From: Ctena decussata
Lineage: Eukaryota; Mollusca; Bivalvia; Lucinida; Lucinidae
NCBI GenBank assembly: GCA_963989385.1
Contig: OZ022502.1
Location: 54,925,454 to 54,989,453, forward strand
Reading direction: 5' to 3'
Length of the DNA stretch: 64,000 nucleotides
Positions within the stretch are counted from its first letter, which is position 1, and each line of letters starts with the position of its first letter. The notes beneath the pieces were generated by a model, which was given only the letters and a program-made list of their open reading frames with translations, ran no database searches and had not been told where the DNA came from. This document shows, one piece after another, positions 39,501 to 55,116 of the stretch. Made by a program: the position numbers and the translations under genes.

Positions 39501-42500
39501 GAATGTATTCAAATAAGAATACAAATACTTTGCAAATGTATTCGAATACTTTCGAATACTTTTCAATGAAAATGGAAATTTCATTAACCAATACTTTATG
39601 CTGAACTTTCATATCTCTAGTAGTCCAGATTCTAGAGGTTTTACTGCATAAAAATAATTTTGATTGCAAGGTTCTTTTGTTTGACCTTTCCTAGATATCT
39701 TCATATCTATTTTAGGAACCTTATATTTCTATGGCACAACTGGCTATCTTTCTCTCTTTGCAAATTTGCATATTTGGTGTAAGGTGACTTTATTTCCATA
39801 TTCTGATGCCAAAGCTGGATATCTTCATATTAGTTTGAATAGCATATGCTTCTTATCTGTGACTTATCCTGGATAACTTCAGAAGTCAGTTGATCTGGAT
39901 CTACACTATAAATTAAGATGGGATTATAATTGTGTATTGTAATTTTTGAGAAACAAGTGTCAAAAAATTGTACAGGTATGGCATGGCTTTGTTGTCAGTT
40001 CTGTGTCTTGTCCCTATTTAATACTGTCCCGGGGCAATCTATTGAAAGATGACATACAGGTATTATATTTGCTTACTTGGAAGTTTAATCTAATGGTGAT
40101 GCCTAGTGCCATAAAAGAGATCTTTAATAGTGTTAACCAAGATGGGACACTGTGGAGTGCAGCATATGATAAGGTTTTTCAATGATGGCATCAAAGCAAT
40201 CAATTAATAAAATTAATATTCTTTGATCTTTTTTAATGTATTGCATTTACAACTGAGGTGTAGTTTTCAAAGTTCCTACATTAGCATTCTTGGACTTTAG
40301 TATTTAACAATCCCATAATCTTTGTAATTTTATGCATCAATGTTTAATGTTTTCTTAAAATGGCAAAAGTATTCATAATGTTTTCATTAAAGTATTCATG
40401 AATACATAAAATTTGCAATGTATTCGAATACAAATACAAATACTTTTATTCTAAAAATCCACGAATACAGAATACTATATGAATACTCAGAAAATGTATT
40501 CGAATAGTATTCGAATAAGAATACAGAATACGATTACCCCAAGTCTGCATATGAGGTCGTAAGGGTCGTTCAAACGTCATTGTTAGCAGCTATGCAAAAT
40601 GACGTTACGGCTGTGGAAAGAATATCAAATGATATATATATTTCGTAATAAATATTTCATCACCCTTTTCTTCAGATCTATTGTTGTGGTGGAACACTTG
40701 TCACTTATCACATTTCACTTTAATTAACCTTGGGTAATAGATGATATTATATAGTCAGAAAACTCAATAACTTTAATTAATTTTTGAATAACGCATGTAA
40801 AACTATTGCAACGTCATTAAAGTCCATAGCTTGGAAATTTATATAAAATGCCCCCGTTCTGAAAACAGATATGGTTTGGAATAAATAACAAGCTAAGTCA
40901 TATTTACTTTTCAAGACACATTCTGTGTCTGAGCTCCATTCTTGTTCATGTGTACAAGTAATGATTCCTGATCCATTTAAATCGTAACCATCGTGGCAGG
41001 TTACCGTTGCATTGTCTCCATATTTCTTGCCCGCTGAAAAGTCTATGTCTCCATTTGCAACGTTGGTAGGTGGACAGTCTATAAATGGAAAGTTTAGTGA
41101 ATTTCAGATAAAGTTTCCGTTGCAAACCATCATTATATTATAAAATGTCAAAATCTTTGTGACAGCATCCAAATATACAGCTATACATGTATCGACATCT
41201 TAAACAATATCATGTAATGAATGTCTGATGCATCTGCCTTTCCAACTGTATCAAATGAGTCATAAATGATTATAAACGAAGACCGATATTAAAGATTCTC
41301 CTTATAAAATACAATTTTAAGACATTGGAAAACTGATTCTGAGTAAAGACAAAACTTGTACATCAATATATAAATCCATAGCAATTTCCCAATTTAAGAA
41401 TTGTACAAACAATAACATTAAAAGGTCAAACCTATGGCTTCACAAGTTGTAGTGGTACTCCAGTTTCCATCGCTCTGACATTCTATAAAGCCTCTACCCA
41501 CTATCTCGTATCCGGTATCGCAAGTAACAGAAATCACTTGTCCATATGTTGTGTCCTTATTTGTAAAATCAACAATCCCGTTAGTGACATTTGCAGGGCT
41601 CCCACAATCTACATAGAATGATAAACAACACAATTCAAATAAGATCACATTAGGTCAATTATTATCCTTTCGAAAGCCGTGCGTTTCAAGACAAGCGCTA
41701 GAAAAGGGTAGGGTAGATTATTGGAACCTAAATTTAGACTTACTTACTTGATGATTCAACCCGAAAGTGCAATCAATAGGATATAGAATTAGCCATTCAA
41801 TATATGACACTTATTTTTCTTATAACGTCAGATGTCACTGCGCAGGGGTCACGCTACCAAAAAGTATGCGCATGGAGATGTTTTTTTTTGTTTTCTTTTT
41901 CGATTTTTCGCAAGATATGTTTTCCACTTTTCTCACTCTCTTTCTCTCTTCTTTTTTGCCGTTTTATTGCGCAGTTATCCCATATTTTTATTTTGGTCCT
42001 GCTTGTTTGATACGCTGAGCAAGGTGTTCGAAAAAAGGCAAGGACAACTTGCGTTTCAGAAATTAATTTTTCAAGCTTTTTACGCCATTTGAAAGCTTCT
42101 CGTGCCCTCCCGGTATTCAATTCAGGACAGATACTAAAAGAATGCAAGGACATGGTACTGGCATATACAAAGAAATCAACATTAATAGAAAGCTGGAACA
42201 TATGAGGTCGTAAGGGTCGATCAAAAGTCATTGTTAGCAGCTATGCAAAATGACGTTAGGCTGTTGAAAGAATATCAAATGCTATATATATTTCGTGATA
42301 AATATTTCATCACCCTTTTCTTCAGATCTATTGTTGCTGTGGAACACTTGTCACTTATCACATTTCACTTTAATTAACCTTGGGTAATAGATGATATTAT
42401 ATAGTCAGAAAATTCAATAACTTTAATTAATTTTTGAATAACGCATGTAAAACTATTGTAACGTCATTAAAGTCCATAGCTTGGACATTTATATAAAATG

Positions 42501-45500
42501 CCCCCGTTCTGAAAACAGATATGGTTTGGAATAAATAACAAGCTAAGTCATATTTACTTTTCAAGACACATTCTGTGTCTGAGCTCCATTCTTGTTCATG
42601 TGTACAAGTAATGATTCCTGATCCATTTAAATCGTAACCATCGTGGCAGGTTACCGTTGCATTGTCTCCATATTTCTTGCCCGCTGAAAAGTCTATGTCT
42701 CCATTTGCAACGTTGGTAGGTGGACAGTCTATAAATGGAAAGTTTAGTGAATTTCAGATAAAGTTTCCGTTGCAAACCATCATTATATTATAAAATGTCA
42801 AAATCTTTGTGACAGCATCCAAATATACACCTATACATGTATCGACATCTTAAACAATATCATGTAATGAATGTCTGATGCATCTGCCTTTCCAACTGTA
42901 ATAAATGAGTCATAAATGATTATAAACGAAGACCGATATTAAAGATTCTCCTTATAAAATACAATTTTAAGACATTGGAAAACTGATTCTGAGTAAAGAC
43001 AAAACTTGTACATCAATATATAAATCCATAGCAATTTCCCAATTTAAGAATTGTACAAACAATAACATTAAAAGGTCAAACCTATGGCTTCACAAGTTGT
43101 AGTGGTACTCCAGTTTCCATCGCTCTGACATTCTATAAAGCCTCTACCCACTATCTCGTATCCGGTATCGCAAGTAACAGAAATCACTTGTCCATATGTT
43201 GTGTCCTTATTTGTAAAATCAACAATCCCGTTAGTGACATTTGCAGGGCTCCCACAATCTACATAGAATGATAAACAACACAATTCAAATAAGATCACAT
43301 TAGGTCAATTATTATCCTTTCGAAAGCCGTACGTTTCAAGAAAAGCGCTAGAAAAGGGTAGGGTAGATTATTGGAACCTAAATTTAGACTTACTTACTTG
43401 ATGATTCAAACCGAAAGTGCAATCAATAGGATATAGAATTAGCCATTCAATATATGACACTTATTTTTCTTATAACGTCAGATGTCACTGCGCAGGGGTC
43501 ATGCTACCAAAAAGTATGCGCATGGAGATCTTTTTTTTTGTTTTCTTTTTCGATTTTTCTCCACATATGTTTTCCACTTTTCTCACTCTCTTTCTCTCTT
43601 CTTTTTTGCCGTTTTATTGCGCAGTTATCCCATATTTTTATTTTGGTCCTGCTTGTTTGATACGCTGAGTAAGGTGTTTGAAAAAAGACAAGGACAACTT
43701 GGGTTTCAGAAATTAATTTTTCAAGCTTTTTACGCCATTTGAAAGCTTCTCGTGCCCTCCCGGTATTCAATTCAGGACAGATACTAAAAGAATGCAAGGA
43801 CATGGTACTGGCATATACAAAGAAATCAACATTAATAGAAAGCTGGAACATATGAGGTCGTAAGGGTCGATCAAAAGTCATTGTTAGCAGCTATGCAAAA
43901 TGACGTTAGGCTGTTGAAAGAATATCAAATGCTATATATATTTCGTGATAAATATTTCATCACCCTTTTCTTCAGATCTATTGTTGCTGTGGAACACTTG
44001 TCACTTATCACATTTCACTTTAATTAACCTTGGGTAATAGATGATATTATATAGTCAGAAAATTCAATAACTTTAATTAATTTTTGAATAACGCATGTAA
44101 AACTATTGTAACGTCATTAAAGTCCATAGCTTGGACATTTATATAAAATGCCCCCGTTCTGAAAACAGATATGGTTTGGAATAAATAACAAGCTAAGTCA
44201 TATTTACTTTTCAAGACACATTCTGTGTCTGAGCTCCATTCTTGTTCATGTGTACAAGTAATGATTCCTGATCCATTTAAATCGTAACCATCGTGGCAGG
44301 TTACCGTTGCATTGTCTCCATATTTCTTGCCCGCTGAAAAGTCTATGTCTCCATTTGCAACGTTGGTAGGTGGACAGTCTATAAATGGAAAGTTTAGTGA
44401 ATTTCAGATAAAGTTTCCGTTGCAAACCATCATTATATTATAAAATGTCAAAATCTTTGTGACAGCATCCAAATATACACCTAAACATGTATCGACATCT
44501 TAAACAATATCATGTAATGAATGTCTGATGCATCTGCCTTTCCAACTGTAATAAATGAGTCATAAATGATTATAAACGAAGACCGATATTAAAGATTCTC
44601 CTTATAAAATACAATTTTAAGACATTGGAAAACTGATTCTGAGTAAAGACAAAACTTGTACATCAATATATAAATCCATAGCAATTTCCCAATTTAAGAA
44701 TTGTACAAACAATAACATTAAAAGGTCAAACCTATGGCTTCACAAGTTGTAGTGGTACTCCAGTTTCCATCGCTCTGACATTCTATAAAGCCTCTACCCA
44801 CTATCTCGTATCCGGTATCGCAAGTAACAGAAATCACTTGTCCATATGTTGTGTCCTTATTTGTAAAATCAACAATCCCGTTAGTGACATTTGCAGGGCT
44901 CCCACAATCTACATAGAATGATAAACAACACAATTCAAATAAGATCACATTAGGTCAATTATTATCCTTTCGAAAGCCGTACGTTTCAAGAAAAGCGCTA
45001 GAAAAGGGTAGGGTAGATTATTGGAACCTAAATTTAGACTTACTTACTTGATGATTCAAACCGAAAGTGCAATCAATAGGATATAGAATTAGCCATTCAA
45101 TATATGACACTTATTTTTCTTATAACGTCAGATGTCACTGCGCAGGGGTCACGCTACCAAAAAGTATGCGCATGGAGATGAGTTTTTTTTGTTTTTTTTT
45201 TTTCGATTTTTCTCCACATATGTTTTCCACTTTTCTCACTCTCTTTCTCTCTTCTTTTTTGCCGTTTTATTGCGCAGTTATCCCATATTTTTATTTTGGT
45301 CCTGCTTGTTTGATACGCTGAGTAAGGTGTTTGAAAAAAGACAAGGACAACTTGGGTTTCAGAAATTAATTTTTCAAGCTTTTTACGCCATTTGAAAGCT
45401 TCTCGTGCCCTCCCGGTATTCAATTCAGGACAGATACTAAAAGAATGCAAGGACATGGTACTGGCATATACAAAGAAATCAACATTAATAAAAAGCTGGA

Positions 45501-48500
45501 ACATATGAGGTCGTAAGGGTCGTTCAAAAGTCATTGTTAGCAGCTATGCAAAATGACGTTAGGCTGTTGAAAGAATATCAAATGCTATATATATTTCGTA
45601 ATAAATATTTCATCACCCTTTTCTTCAGATCTATTGTTGCTGTGGAACACTTGTCACTTATCACATTTCACTTTAATTAACCTTGGGTAATAGATGATAA
45701 TATATAGTCAGAAAACTCAATAACTTTAATTAATTTTTGAATAACGCATGTAAAACTATTGTAACGTAATTAAAGTCCATAGCTTGGAAATTTATATAAA
45801 ATGCCCCCGTTCTGAAACAGATATGGTTTGGAATAAATAACAAGCTAAGTCATATTTACTTTTCAAGACACATTCTGTGTCTGAGCTCCATTCTTGTTCA
45901 TGTGTACAAGTAATGATTCCTGATCCATTTAAATCGTAACCATCGTGGCAGGTTACCGTTGCATTGTCTCCATATTTCTTGCCCGCTGAAAAGTCTATGT
46001 CTCCATTTGCAACGTTGGTAGGTGGACAGTCTATAAATGGAAAGTTTAGTGAATTTCAGATAAAGTTTCCGTTGCAAACCATCATTATATTATTAAATGT
46101 CAAAATCTTTGTGACAGCATCCAAATATACAGCTATACATGTATCGACATCTTAAACAATATCATGTAATGAATGTCTGATGCATCTGCCTTTCCAACTG
46201 TATCAAATGAGTCATAAATGATTATAAACGAAGACAGATATTAAAGATTCTCCTTATAAAATACAATTTTAAGACATTGGAAAACTGATTCTGAGTAAAG
46301 ACAAAACTTGTACATCAATATATAAATCCATAGCAATTTCCCAATTTAAGAATTGTACAAACAATAACATTAAAAGGTCAAACCTATGGCTTCACAAGTT
46401 GTAGTGGTACTCCAGTTTCCATCGCTCTGACATTCTATAAAGCCTCTACCCACTATCTCGTATCCGGTATCGCAAGTAACAGAAATCACTTGTCCATATG
46501 TTGTGTCCTTATTTGTAAAATCAACAATCCCGTTAGTGACATTTGCAGGGCTCCCACAATCTACATAGAATGATAAACAACACAATTCAAATAAGATCAC
46601 ATTAGGTCAATTATTTTGCTTTCGAAAGCCGTGCGTTTCAAGACAAGCGCTAGAAAAGGGTAGGGTAGATTATTGGAACCTAAATTTAGACTTACTTACT
46701 TGATGATTCAACCCGAAAGTGCAATCAATAGGATATAGAATTAGCCATTCAATATATGACACTTATTTTTCTTATAACGTCAGATGTCACTGCGCAGGGG
46801 TCACGCTACCAAAAAGTATGCGCATGGAGATGTTTTTTTTTGTTTTCTTTTTCGATTTTTCGCAAGATATGTTTTCCACTTTTCTCACTCTCTTTCTCTC
46901 TTCTTTTTTGCCGTTTTATTGCGCAGTTATCCCATATTTTTATTTTGGTCCTGCTTGTTTGATACGCTGAGCAAGGTGTTCGAAATAAGGCAAGGACAAC
47001 TTGCGTTTCAGAAATTAATTTTTCAAGCTTTTTACGCCATTTGAAAGCTTCTCGTGCCCTCCCGGTATTCAATTCAGGACAGATACTAAAAGAATGCAAG
47101 GACATGGTACTGGCATATACAAAGAAATCAACATTAATAGAAAGCTGGAACATATGAGGTCGTAAGGGTCGATCAAAAGTCATTGTTAGCAGCTATGCAA
47201 AATGACGTTAGGCTGTTGAAAGAATATCAAATGCTATATATATTTCGTGATAAATATTTCATCACCCTTTTCTTCAGATCTATTGTTGCTGTGGAACACT
47301 TGTCACTTATCACATTTCACTTTAATTAACCTTGGGTAATAGATGATATTATATAGTCAGAAAATTCAATAACTTTAATTAATTTTTGAATAACGCATGT
47401 AAAACTATTGTAACGTCATTAAAGTCCATAGCTTGGACATTTATATAAAATGCCCCCGTTCTGAAAACAGATATGGTTTGGAATAAATAACAAGCTAAGT
47501 CATATTTACTTTTCAAGACACATTCTGTGTCTGAGCTCCATTCTTGTTCATGTGTACAAGTAATGATTCCTGATCCATTTAAATCGTAACCATCGTGGCA
47601 GGTTACCGTTGCATTGTCTCCATATTTCTTGCCCGCTGAAAAGTCTATGTCTCCATTTGCAACGTTGGTAGGTGGACAGTCTATAAATGGAAAGTTTAGT
47701 GAATTTCAGATAAAGTTTCCGTTGCAAACCATCATTATATTATAAAATGTCAAAATCTTTGTGACAGCATCCAAATATACACCTATACATGTATCGACAT
47801 CTTAAACAATATCATGTAATGAATGTCTGATGCATCTGCCTTTCCAACTGTAATAAATGAGTCATAAATGATTATAAACGAAGACCGATATTAAAGATTC
47901 TCCTTATAAAATACAATTTTAAGACATTGGAAAACTGATTCTGAGTAAAGACAAAACTTGTACATCAATATATAAATCCATAGCAATTTCCCAATTTAAG
48001 AATTGTACAAACAATAACATTAAAAGGTCAAACCTATGGCTTCACAAGTTGTAGTGGTACTCCAGTTTCCATCGCTCTGACATTCTATAAAGCCTCTACC
48101 CACTATCTCGTATCCGGTATCGCAAGTAACAGAAATCACTTGTCCATATGTTGTGTCCTTATTTGTAAAATCAACAATCCCGTTAGTGACATTTGCAGGG
48201 CTCCCACAATCTACATAGAATGATAAACAACACAATTCAAATAAGATCACATTAGGTCAATTATTATCCTTTCGAAAGCCGTACGTTTCAAGAAAAGCGC
48301 TAGAAAAGGGTAGGGTAGATTATTGGAACCTAAATTTAGACTTACTTACTTGATGATTCAAACCGAAAGTGCAATCAATAGGATATAGAATTAGCCATTC
48401 AATATATGACACTTATTTTTCTTATAACGTCAGATGTCACTGCGCAGGGGTCATGCTACCAAAAAGTATGCGCATGGAGATCTTTTTTTTTGTTTTCTTT

Positions 48501-51500
48501 TTCGATTTTTCTCCACATATGTTTTCCACTTTTCTCACTCTCTTTCTCTCTTCTTTTTTGCCGTTTTATTGCGCAGTTATCCCATATTTTTATTTTGGTC
48601 CTGCTTGTTTGATACGCTGAGTAAGGTGTTTGAAAAAAGACAAGGACAACTTGGGTTTCAGAAATTAATTTTTCAAGCTTTTTACGCCATTTGAAAGCTT
48701 CTCGTGCCCTCCCGGTATTCAATTCAGGACAGATACTAAAAGAATGCAAGGACACGGTACTGGCATATACAAAGAAATCAACATTAATAGAAAGCTGGAA
48801 CATATGAGGTCGTAAGGGTCGATCAAAAGTCATTGTTAGCAGCTATGCAAAATGACGTTAGGCTGTTGAAAGAATATCAAATGCTATATATATTTCGAGA
48901 TAAATATTTCATCACCCTTTTCTTCAGATCTATTGTTGCTGTGGAACACTTGTCACTTATCACATTTCACTTTAATTAACCTTGGGTAATAGATGATATT
49001 ATATAGTCAGAAAATTCAATAACTTTAATTAATTTTTGAATAACGCATGTAAAACTATTGTAACGTCATTAAAGTCCATAGCTTGGACATTTATATAAAA
49101 TGCCCCCGTTCTGAAAACAGATATGGTTTGGAATAAATAACAAGCTAAGTCATATTTACTTTTCAAGACACATTCTGTGTCTGAGCTCCATTCTTGTTCA
49201 TGTGTACAAGTAATGATTCCTGATCCATTTAAATCGTAACCATCGTGGCAGGTTACCGTTGCATTGTCTCCATATTTCTTGCCCGCTGAAAAGTCTATGT
49301 CTCCATTTGCAACGTTGGTAGGTGGACAGTCTATAAATGGAAAGTTTAGTGAATTTCAGATAAAGTTTCCGTTGCAAACCATCATTATATTATAAAATGT
49401 CAAAATCTTTGTGACAGCATCCAAATATACACCTATACATGTATCGACATCTTAAACAATATCATGTAATGAATGTCTGATGCATCTGCCTTTCCAACTG
49501 TAATAAATGAGTCATAAATGATTATAAACGAAGACCGATATTAAAGATTCTCCTTATAAAATACAATTTTAAGACATTGGAAAACTGATTCTGAGTAAAG
49601 ACAAAACTTGTACATCAATATATAAATCCATAGCAATTTCCCAATTTAAGAATTGTACAAACAATAACATTAAAAGGTCAAACCTATGGCTTCACAAGTT
49701 GTAGTGGTACTCCAGTTTCCATCGCTCTGACATTCTATAAAGCCTCTACCCACTATCTCGTATCCGGTATCGCAAGTAACAGAAATCACTTGTCCATATG
49801 TTGTGTCCTTATTTGTAAAATCAACAATCCCGTTAGTGACATTTGCAGGGCTCCCACAATCTACATAGAATGATAAACAACACAATTCAAATAAGATCAC
49901 ATTAGGTCAATTATTATCCTTTCGAAAGCCGTACGTTTCAAGAAAAGCGCTAGAAAAGGGTAGGGTAGATTATTGGAACCTAAATTTAGACTTACTTACT
50001 TGATGATTCAAACCGAAAGTGCAATCAATAGGATATAGAATTAGCCATTCAATATATGACACTTATTTTTCTTATAACGTCAGATGTCACTGCGCAGGGG
50101 TCACGCTACCAAAAAGTATGCGCATGGAGATGAGTTTTTTTTGTTTGTTTTTTTCGATTTTTCTCCACATATGTTTTCCACTTTTCTCACTCTCTTTCTC
50201 TCTTCTTTTTTGCCGTTTTATTGCGCAGTTATCCCATATTTTTATTTTGGTCCTGCTTGTTTGATACGCTGAGTAAGGTGTTTGAAAAAAGACAAGGACA
50301 ACTTGGGTTTCAGAAATTAATTTTTCAAGCTTTTTACGCCATTTGAAAGCTTCTCGTGCCCTCCCGGTATTCAATTCAGGACAGATACTAAAAGAATGCA
50401 AGGACATGGTACTGGCATATACAAAGAAATCAACATTAATAAAAAGCTGGAACATATGAGGTCGTAAGGGTCGTTCAAAAGTCATTGTTAGCAGCTATGC
50501 AAAATGACGTTAGGCTGTTGAAAGAATATCAAATGCTATATATATTTCGTAATAAATATTTCATCACCCTTTTCTTCAGATCTATTGTTGCTGTGGAACA
50601 CTTGTCACTTATCACATTTCACTTTAATTAACCTTGGGTAATAGATGATAATATATAGTCAGAAAACTCAATAACTTTAATTAATTTTTGAATAACGCAT
50701 GTAAAACTATTGTAACGTAATTAGAGTCCATAGCTTGGAAATTTATATAAAATGCCCCCGTTCTGAAACAGATATGGTTTGGAATAAATAACAAGCTAAG
50801 TCATATTTACTTTTCAAGACACATTCTGTGTCTGAGCTCCATTCTTGTTCATGTGTACAAGTAATGATTCCTGATCCATTTAAATCGTAACCATCGTGGC
50901 AGGTTACCGTTGCATTGTCTCCATATTTCTTGCCCGCTGAAAAGTCTATGTCTCCATTTGCAACGTTGGTAGGTGGACAGTCTATAAATGGAAAGTTTAG
51001 TGAATTTCAGATAAAGTTTCCGTTGCAAACCATCATTATATTATTAAATGTCAAAATCTTTGTGACAGCATCCAAATATACAGCTATACATGTATCGACA
51101 TCTTAAACAATATCATGTAATGAATGTCTGATGCATCTGCCTTTCCAACTGTATCAAATGAGTCATAAATGATTATAAACGAAGACAGATATTAAAGATT
51201 CTCCTTATAAAATACAATTTTAAGACATTGGAAAACTGATTCTGAGTAAAGACAAAACTTGTACATCAATATATAAATCCATAGCAATTTCCCAATTTAA
51301 GAATTGTACAAACAATAACATTAAAAGGTCAAACCTATGGCTTCACAAGTTGTAGTGGTACTCCAGTTTCCATCGCTCTGACATTCTATAAAGCCTCTAC
51401 CCACTATCTCGTATCCGGTATCGCAAGTAACAGAAATCACTTGTCCATATGTTGTGTCCTTATTTGTAAAATCAACAATCCCGTTAGTGACATTTGCAGG

Positions 51501-54500
51501 GCTCCCACAATCTACATAGAATGATAAACAACACAATTCAAATAAGATCACATTAGGTCAATTATTTTGCTTTCGAAAGCCGTGCGTTTCAAGACAAGCG
51601 CTAGAAAAGGGTAGGGTAGATTATTGGAACCTAAATTTAGACTTACTTACTTGATGATTCAACCCGAAAGTGCAATCAATAGGATATAGAATTAGCCATT
51701 CAATATATGACACTTATTTTTCTTATAACGTCAGATGTCACTGCGCAGGGGTCACGCTACCAAAAAGTATGCGCATGGAGATGTTTTTTTTTTGTTTTCT
51801 TTTTCGATTTTTCTCTAGATATGTTTTCCACTTTTCTCACTCTCTTTCTCTCTTTTTTTTTCCGTTTTATTGCGCAGTTATCCCATATTTTTATTTTGGT
51901 CCTGCTTGTTTGATACGCTGAGTAAGGTGTTTGAAAAAAGACAAGGACAACTTGGGTTTCAGAAATTAATTTTTCAAGCTTTTTACGCCATTTGAAAGCT
52001 TCTCGTGCCCTCCCGGTATTCAATTCAGGACAGATACTAAAAGAATGCAAGGACATGGTACTGGCATATACAAAGAAATCAACATTAATAGAAAGCTGGA
52101 ACATATGAAATCGTAAGGGTCGATCAAAAGTCATTGTTAGCAGCTATGCAAAATGACGTTAGGCTGTTGAAAGAATATCAAATGCTATATATATTTCGTG
52201 ATAAATATTTCATCACCCTTTTCTTCAGATCTATTGTTGCTGTGGAACACTTGTCACTTATCACATTTCACTTTAATTAACCTTGGGTAATAGATGATAT
52301 TATATAGTCAGAAAATTCAATAACTTTAATTAATTTTTGAATAACGCATGTAAAACTATTGAAACGTCATTAAAGTCCATAGCTTGGACATTTATATAAA
52401 ATGCCCCCGTTCTGAAAACAGATATGGTTTGGAATAAATAACAAGCTAAGTCATATTTACTTTTCAAGACACATTCTGTGTCTGAGCTCCATTCTTGTTC
52501 ATGTGTACAAGTAATGATTCCTGATCCATTTAAATCGTAACCATCGTGGCAGGTTACCGTTGCATTGTCTCCATATTTCGTGTCCGCTGAAAAGTCTATG
52601 TCTCCATTTGCAACGTTGGTAGGTGGACAGTCTATAAATGGAAAGTTTAGTGAATTTCAGATAAAGTTTCCGTTGCAAACCATCATTATATTATAGAATG
52701 TCAAAATCTTTGTGACAGCATCCAAATATACACCTATACATGTATCGACATCTTAAACAATATCATGTAATGAATGTCTGATGCATCTGCCTTTCCAACT
52801 GTAATAAATGCGTCATAAATGATTATAAACGAAGACCGATATTAAAGATTCTCCTTATAAAATACAATTTTAAGACATTGGAAAACTGATTCTGAGTAAA
52901 GACAAAACTTGTACATCAATATATAAATCCATAGCAATTTCCCAATTTAAGAATTGTACAAACAATAACATTAAAAGGTCAAACCTATGGCTTCACAAGT
53001 TGTAGTGGTACTCCAGTTTCCATCGCTCTGACATTCTATAAAGCCTCTACCCACTATCTCGTATCCGGTATCGCAAGTAACAGAAATCACTTGTCCATAT
53101 GTTGTGTCCTTATTTGTAAAATCAACAAATCCGTTAGTGACATTTGCAGGGCTCCCACAATCTACATAGAATGATAAACAACACAATTCAAATAAGATCA
53201 CATTAGGTCAATTATTATCCTTTCGAAAACCGTACGTTTCAAGAAAAGCGCTAGAAAAGAGTAGGGTAGATTATTGGAACCTAAATTTAGACTTACTTAC
53301 TTGATGATTCAAACCGAAAGTGCAATCAATAGGATATAGAATTAGCCATTCAATATATGACACTTATTTTTCTTATAACGTCAGATGTCACTGCGCAGGG
53401 GTCACGCTACCAAAAAGTATGCGCATGGAGATGTTTTTTTTTGTTTTCTTTTCGATTTTTCTCCAGATATGTTTTCCACTTTTCTCACTCTCTTTCTCTC
53501 TTCTTTTTTGCCGTTTTATTGCGCAGTTATCCCATATTTTTATTTTGGTCCTGCTTGTTTGATACGCTGAGTAAGGTGTTTGAAAAAAGACAAGGACAAC
53601 TTGGGTTTCAGAAATTAATTTTTCAAGCTTTTTACGCCATTTGAAAGCTTCTCGTGCCCTCCCGGTATTCAATTCAGGACAGATACTAAAAGAATGCAAG
53701 GACATGGTACTGGCATATACAAAGAAATCAACATTAATAGAAAGCTGGAACATATGAGGTCGTAAGGGTCGATCAAAAGTCATTGTTAGCAGCTATGCAA
53801 AATGACGTTAGGCTGTTGAAAGAATATCAAATGCTATATATATTTCGTGATAAATATTTCATCACCCTTTTCTTCAGATCTATTGTTGCTGTGGAACACT
53901 TGTCACTTATCACATTTCACTTTAATTAACCTTGGGTAATAGATGATATTATATAGTCAGAAAATTCAATAACTTTAATTAATTTTTGAATAACGCATGT
54001 AAAACTATTGTAACGTCATTAAAGTCCATAGCTTGGACATTTATATAAAATGCCCCCGTTCTGAAAACAGATATGGTTTGGAATAAATAACAAGCTAAGT
54101 CATATTTACTTTTCAAGACACATTCTGTGTCTGAGCTCCATTCTTGTTCATGTGTACAAGTAATGATTCCTGATCCATTTAAATCGTAACCATCGTGGCA
54201 GGTTACCGTTGCATTGTCTCCATATTTCTTGCCCGCTGAAAAGTCTATGTCTCCATTTGCAACGTTGGTAGGTGGACAGTCTATAAATGGAAAGTTTAGT
54301 GAATTTCAGATAAAGTTTCCGTTGCAAACCATCATTATATTATAAAATGTCAAAATCTTTGTGACAGCATCCAAATATACAGCTATACATGTATCGACAT
54401 CTTAAACAATATCATGTAATGAATGTCTGATGCATCTGCCTTTCCAACTGTATCAAATGAGTCATAAATGATTATAAACGAAGACCGATATTAAAGATTC

Positions 54501-55074
54501 TCCTTATAAGATACAATTTTAAGACATTGGAAAACTGATTCTGAGTAAAGACAAAACTTGTACATCAATATATAAATCCATAGCAATTTCCCAATTTAAG
54601 AATTGTACAAACAATAACATTAAAAGGTCAAACCTATGGCTTCACAAGTTGTAGTGGTACTCCAGTTTCCATCGCTCTGACATTCTATAAAGCCTCTACC
54701 CACTATCTCGTATCCGGTATCGCAAGTAACAGAAATCACTTGTCCATATGTTGTGTCCTTATTTGTAAAATCAACAATCCCGTTAGTGACATTTGCAGGG
54801 CTCCCACAATCTACATAGAATGATAAACAACACAATTCAAATAAGATCACATTAGGTCAATTATCCTTTCGAAAGCCGTACGTTTCAAGAAAAGCGCTAG
54901 AAAAGGGTAGGGTAGATTATTGGAACCTAAATTTAGACTTACTTACTTGATGATTCAAACCGAAAGTGCAATCAATAGGATATAGAATTAGCCATTCAAT
55001 ATATGACACTTATTTTTCTTATAACGTCAGATGTCACTGCGCAGGGGTCACGCTACCAAAAAGTATGCGCATGG

Positions 55075-55116
<42 letters not shown>

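Noticed and set aside
39946..40185. 79-codon open frame inside the hAT-like element as a transposase
   Set aside because: It is too short, has no recognisable domain, and is present only because the two element copies are duplicates.
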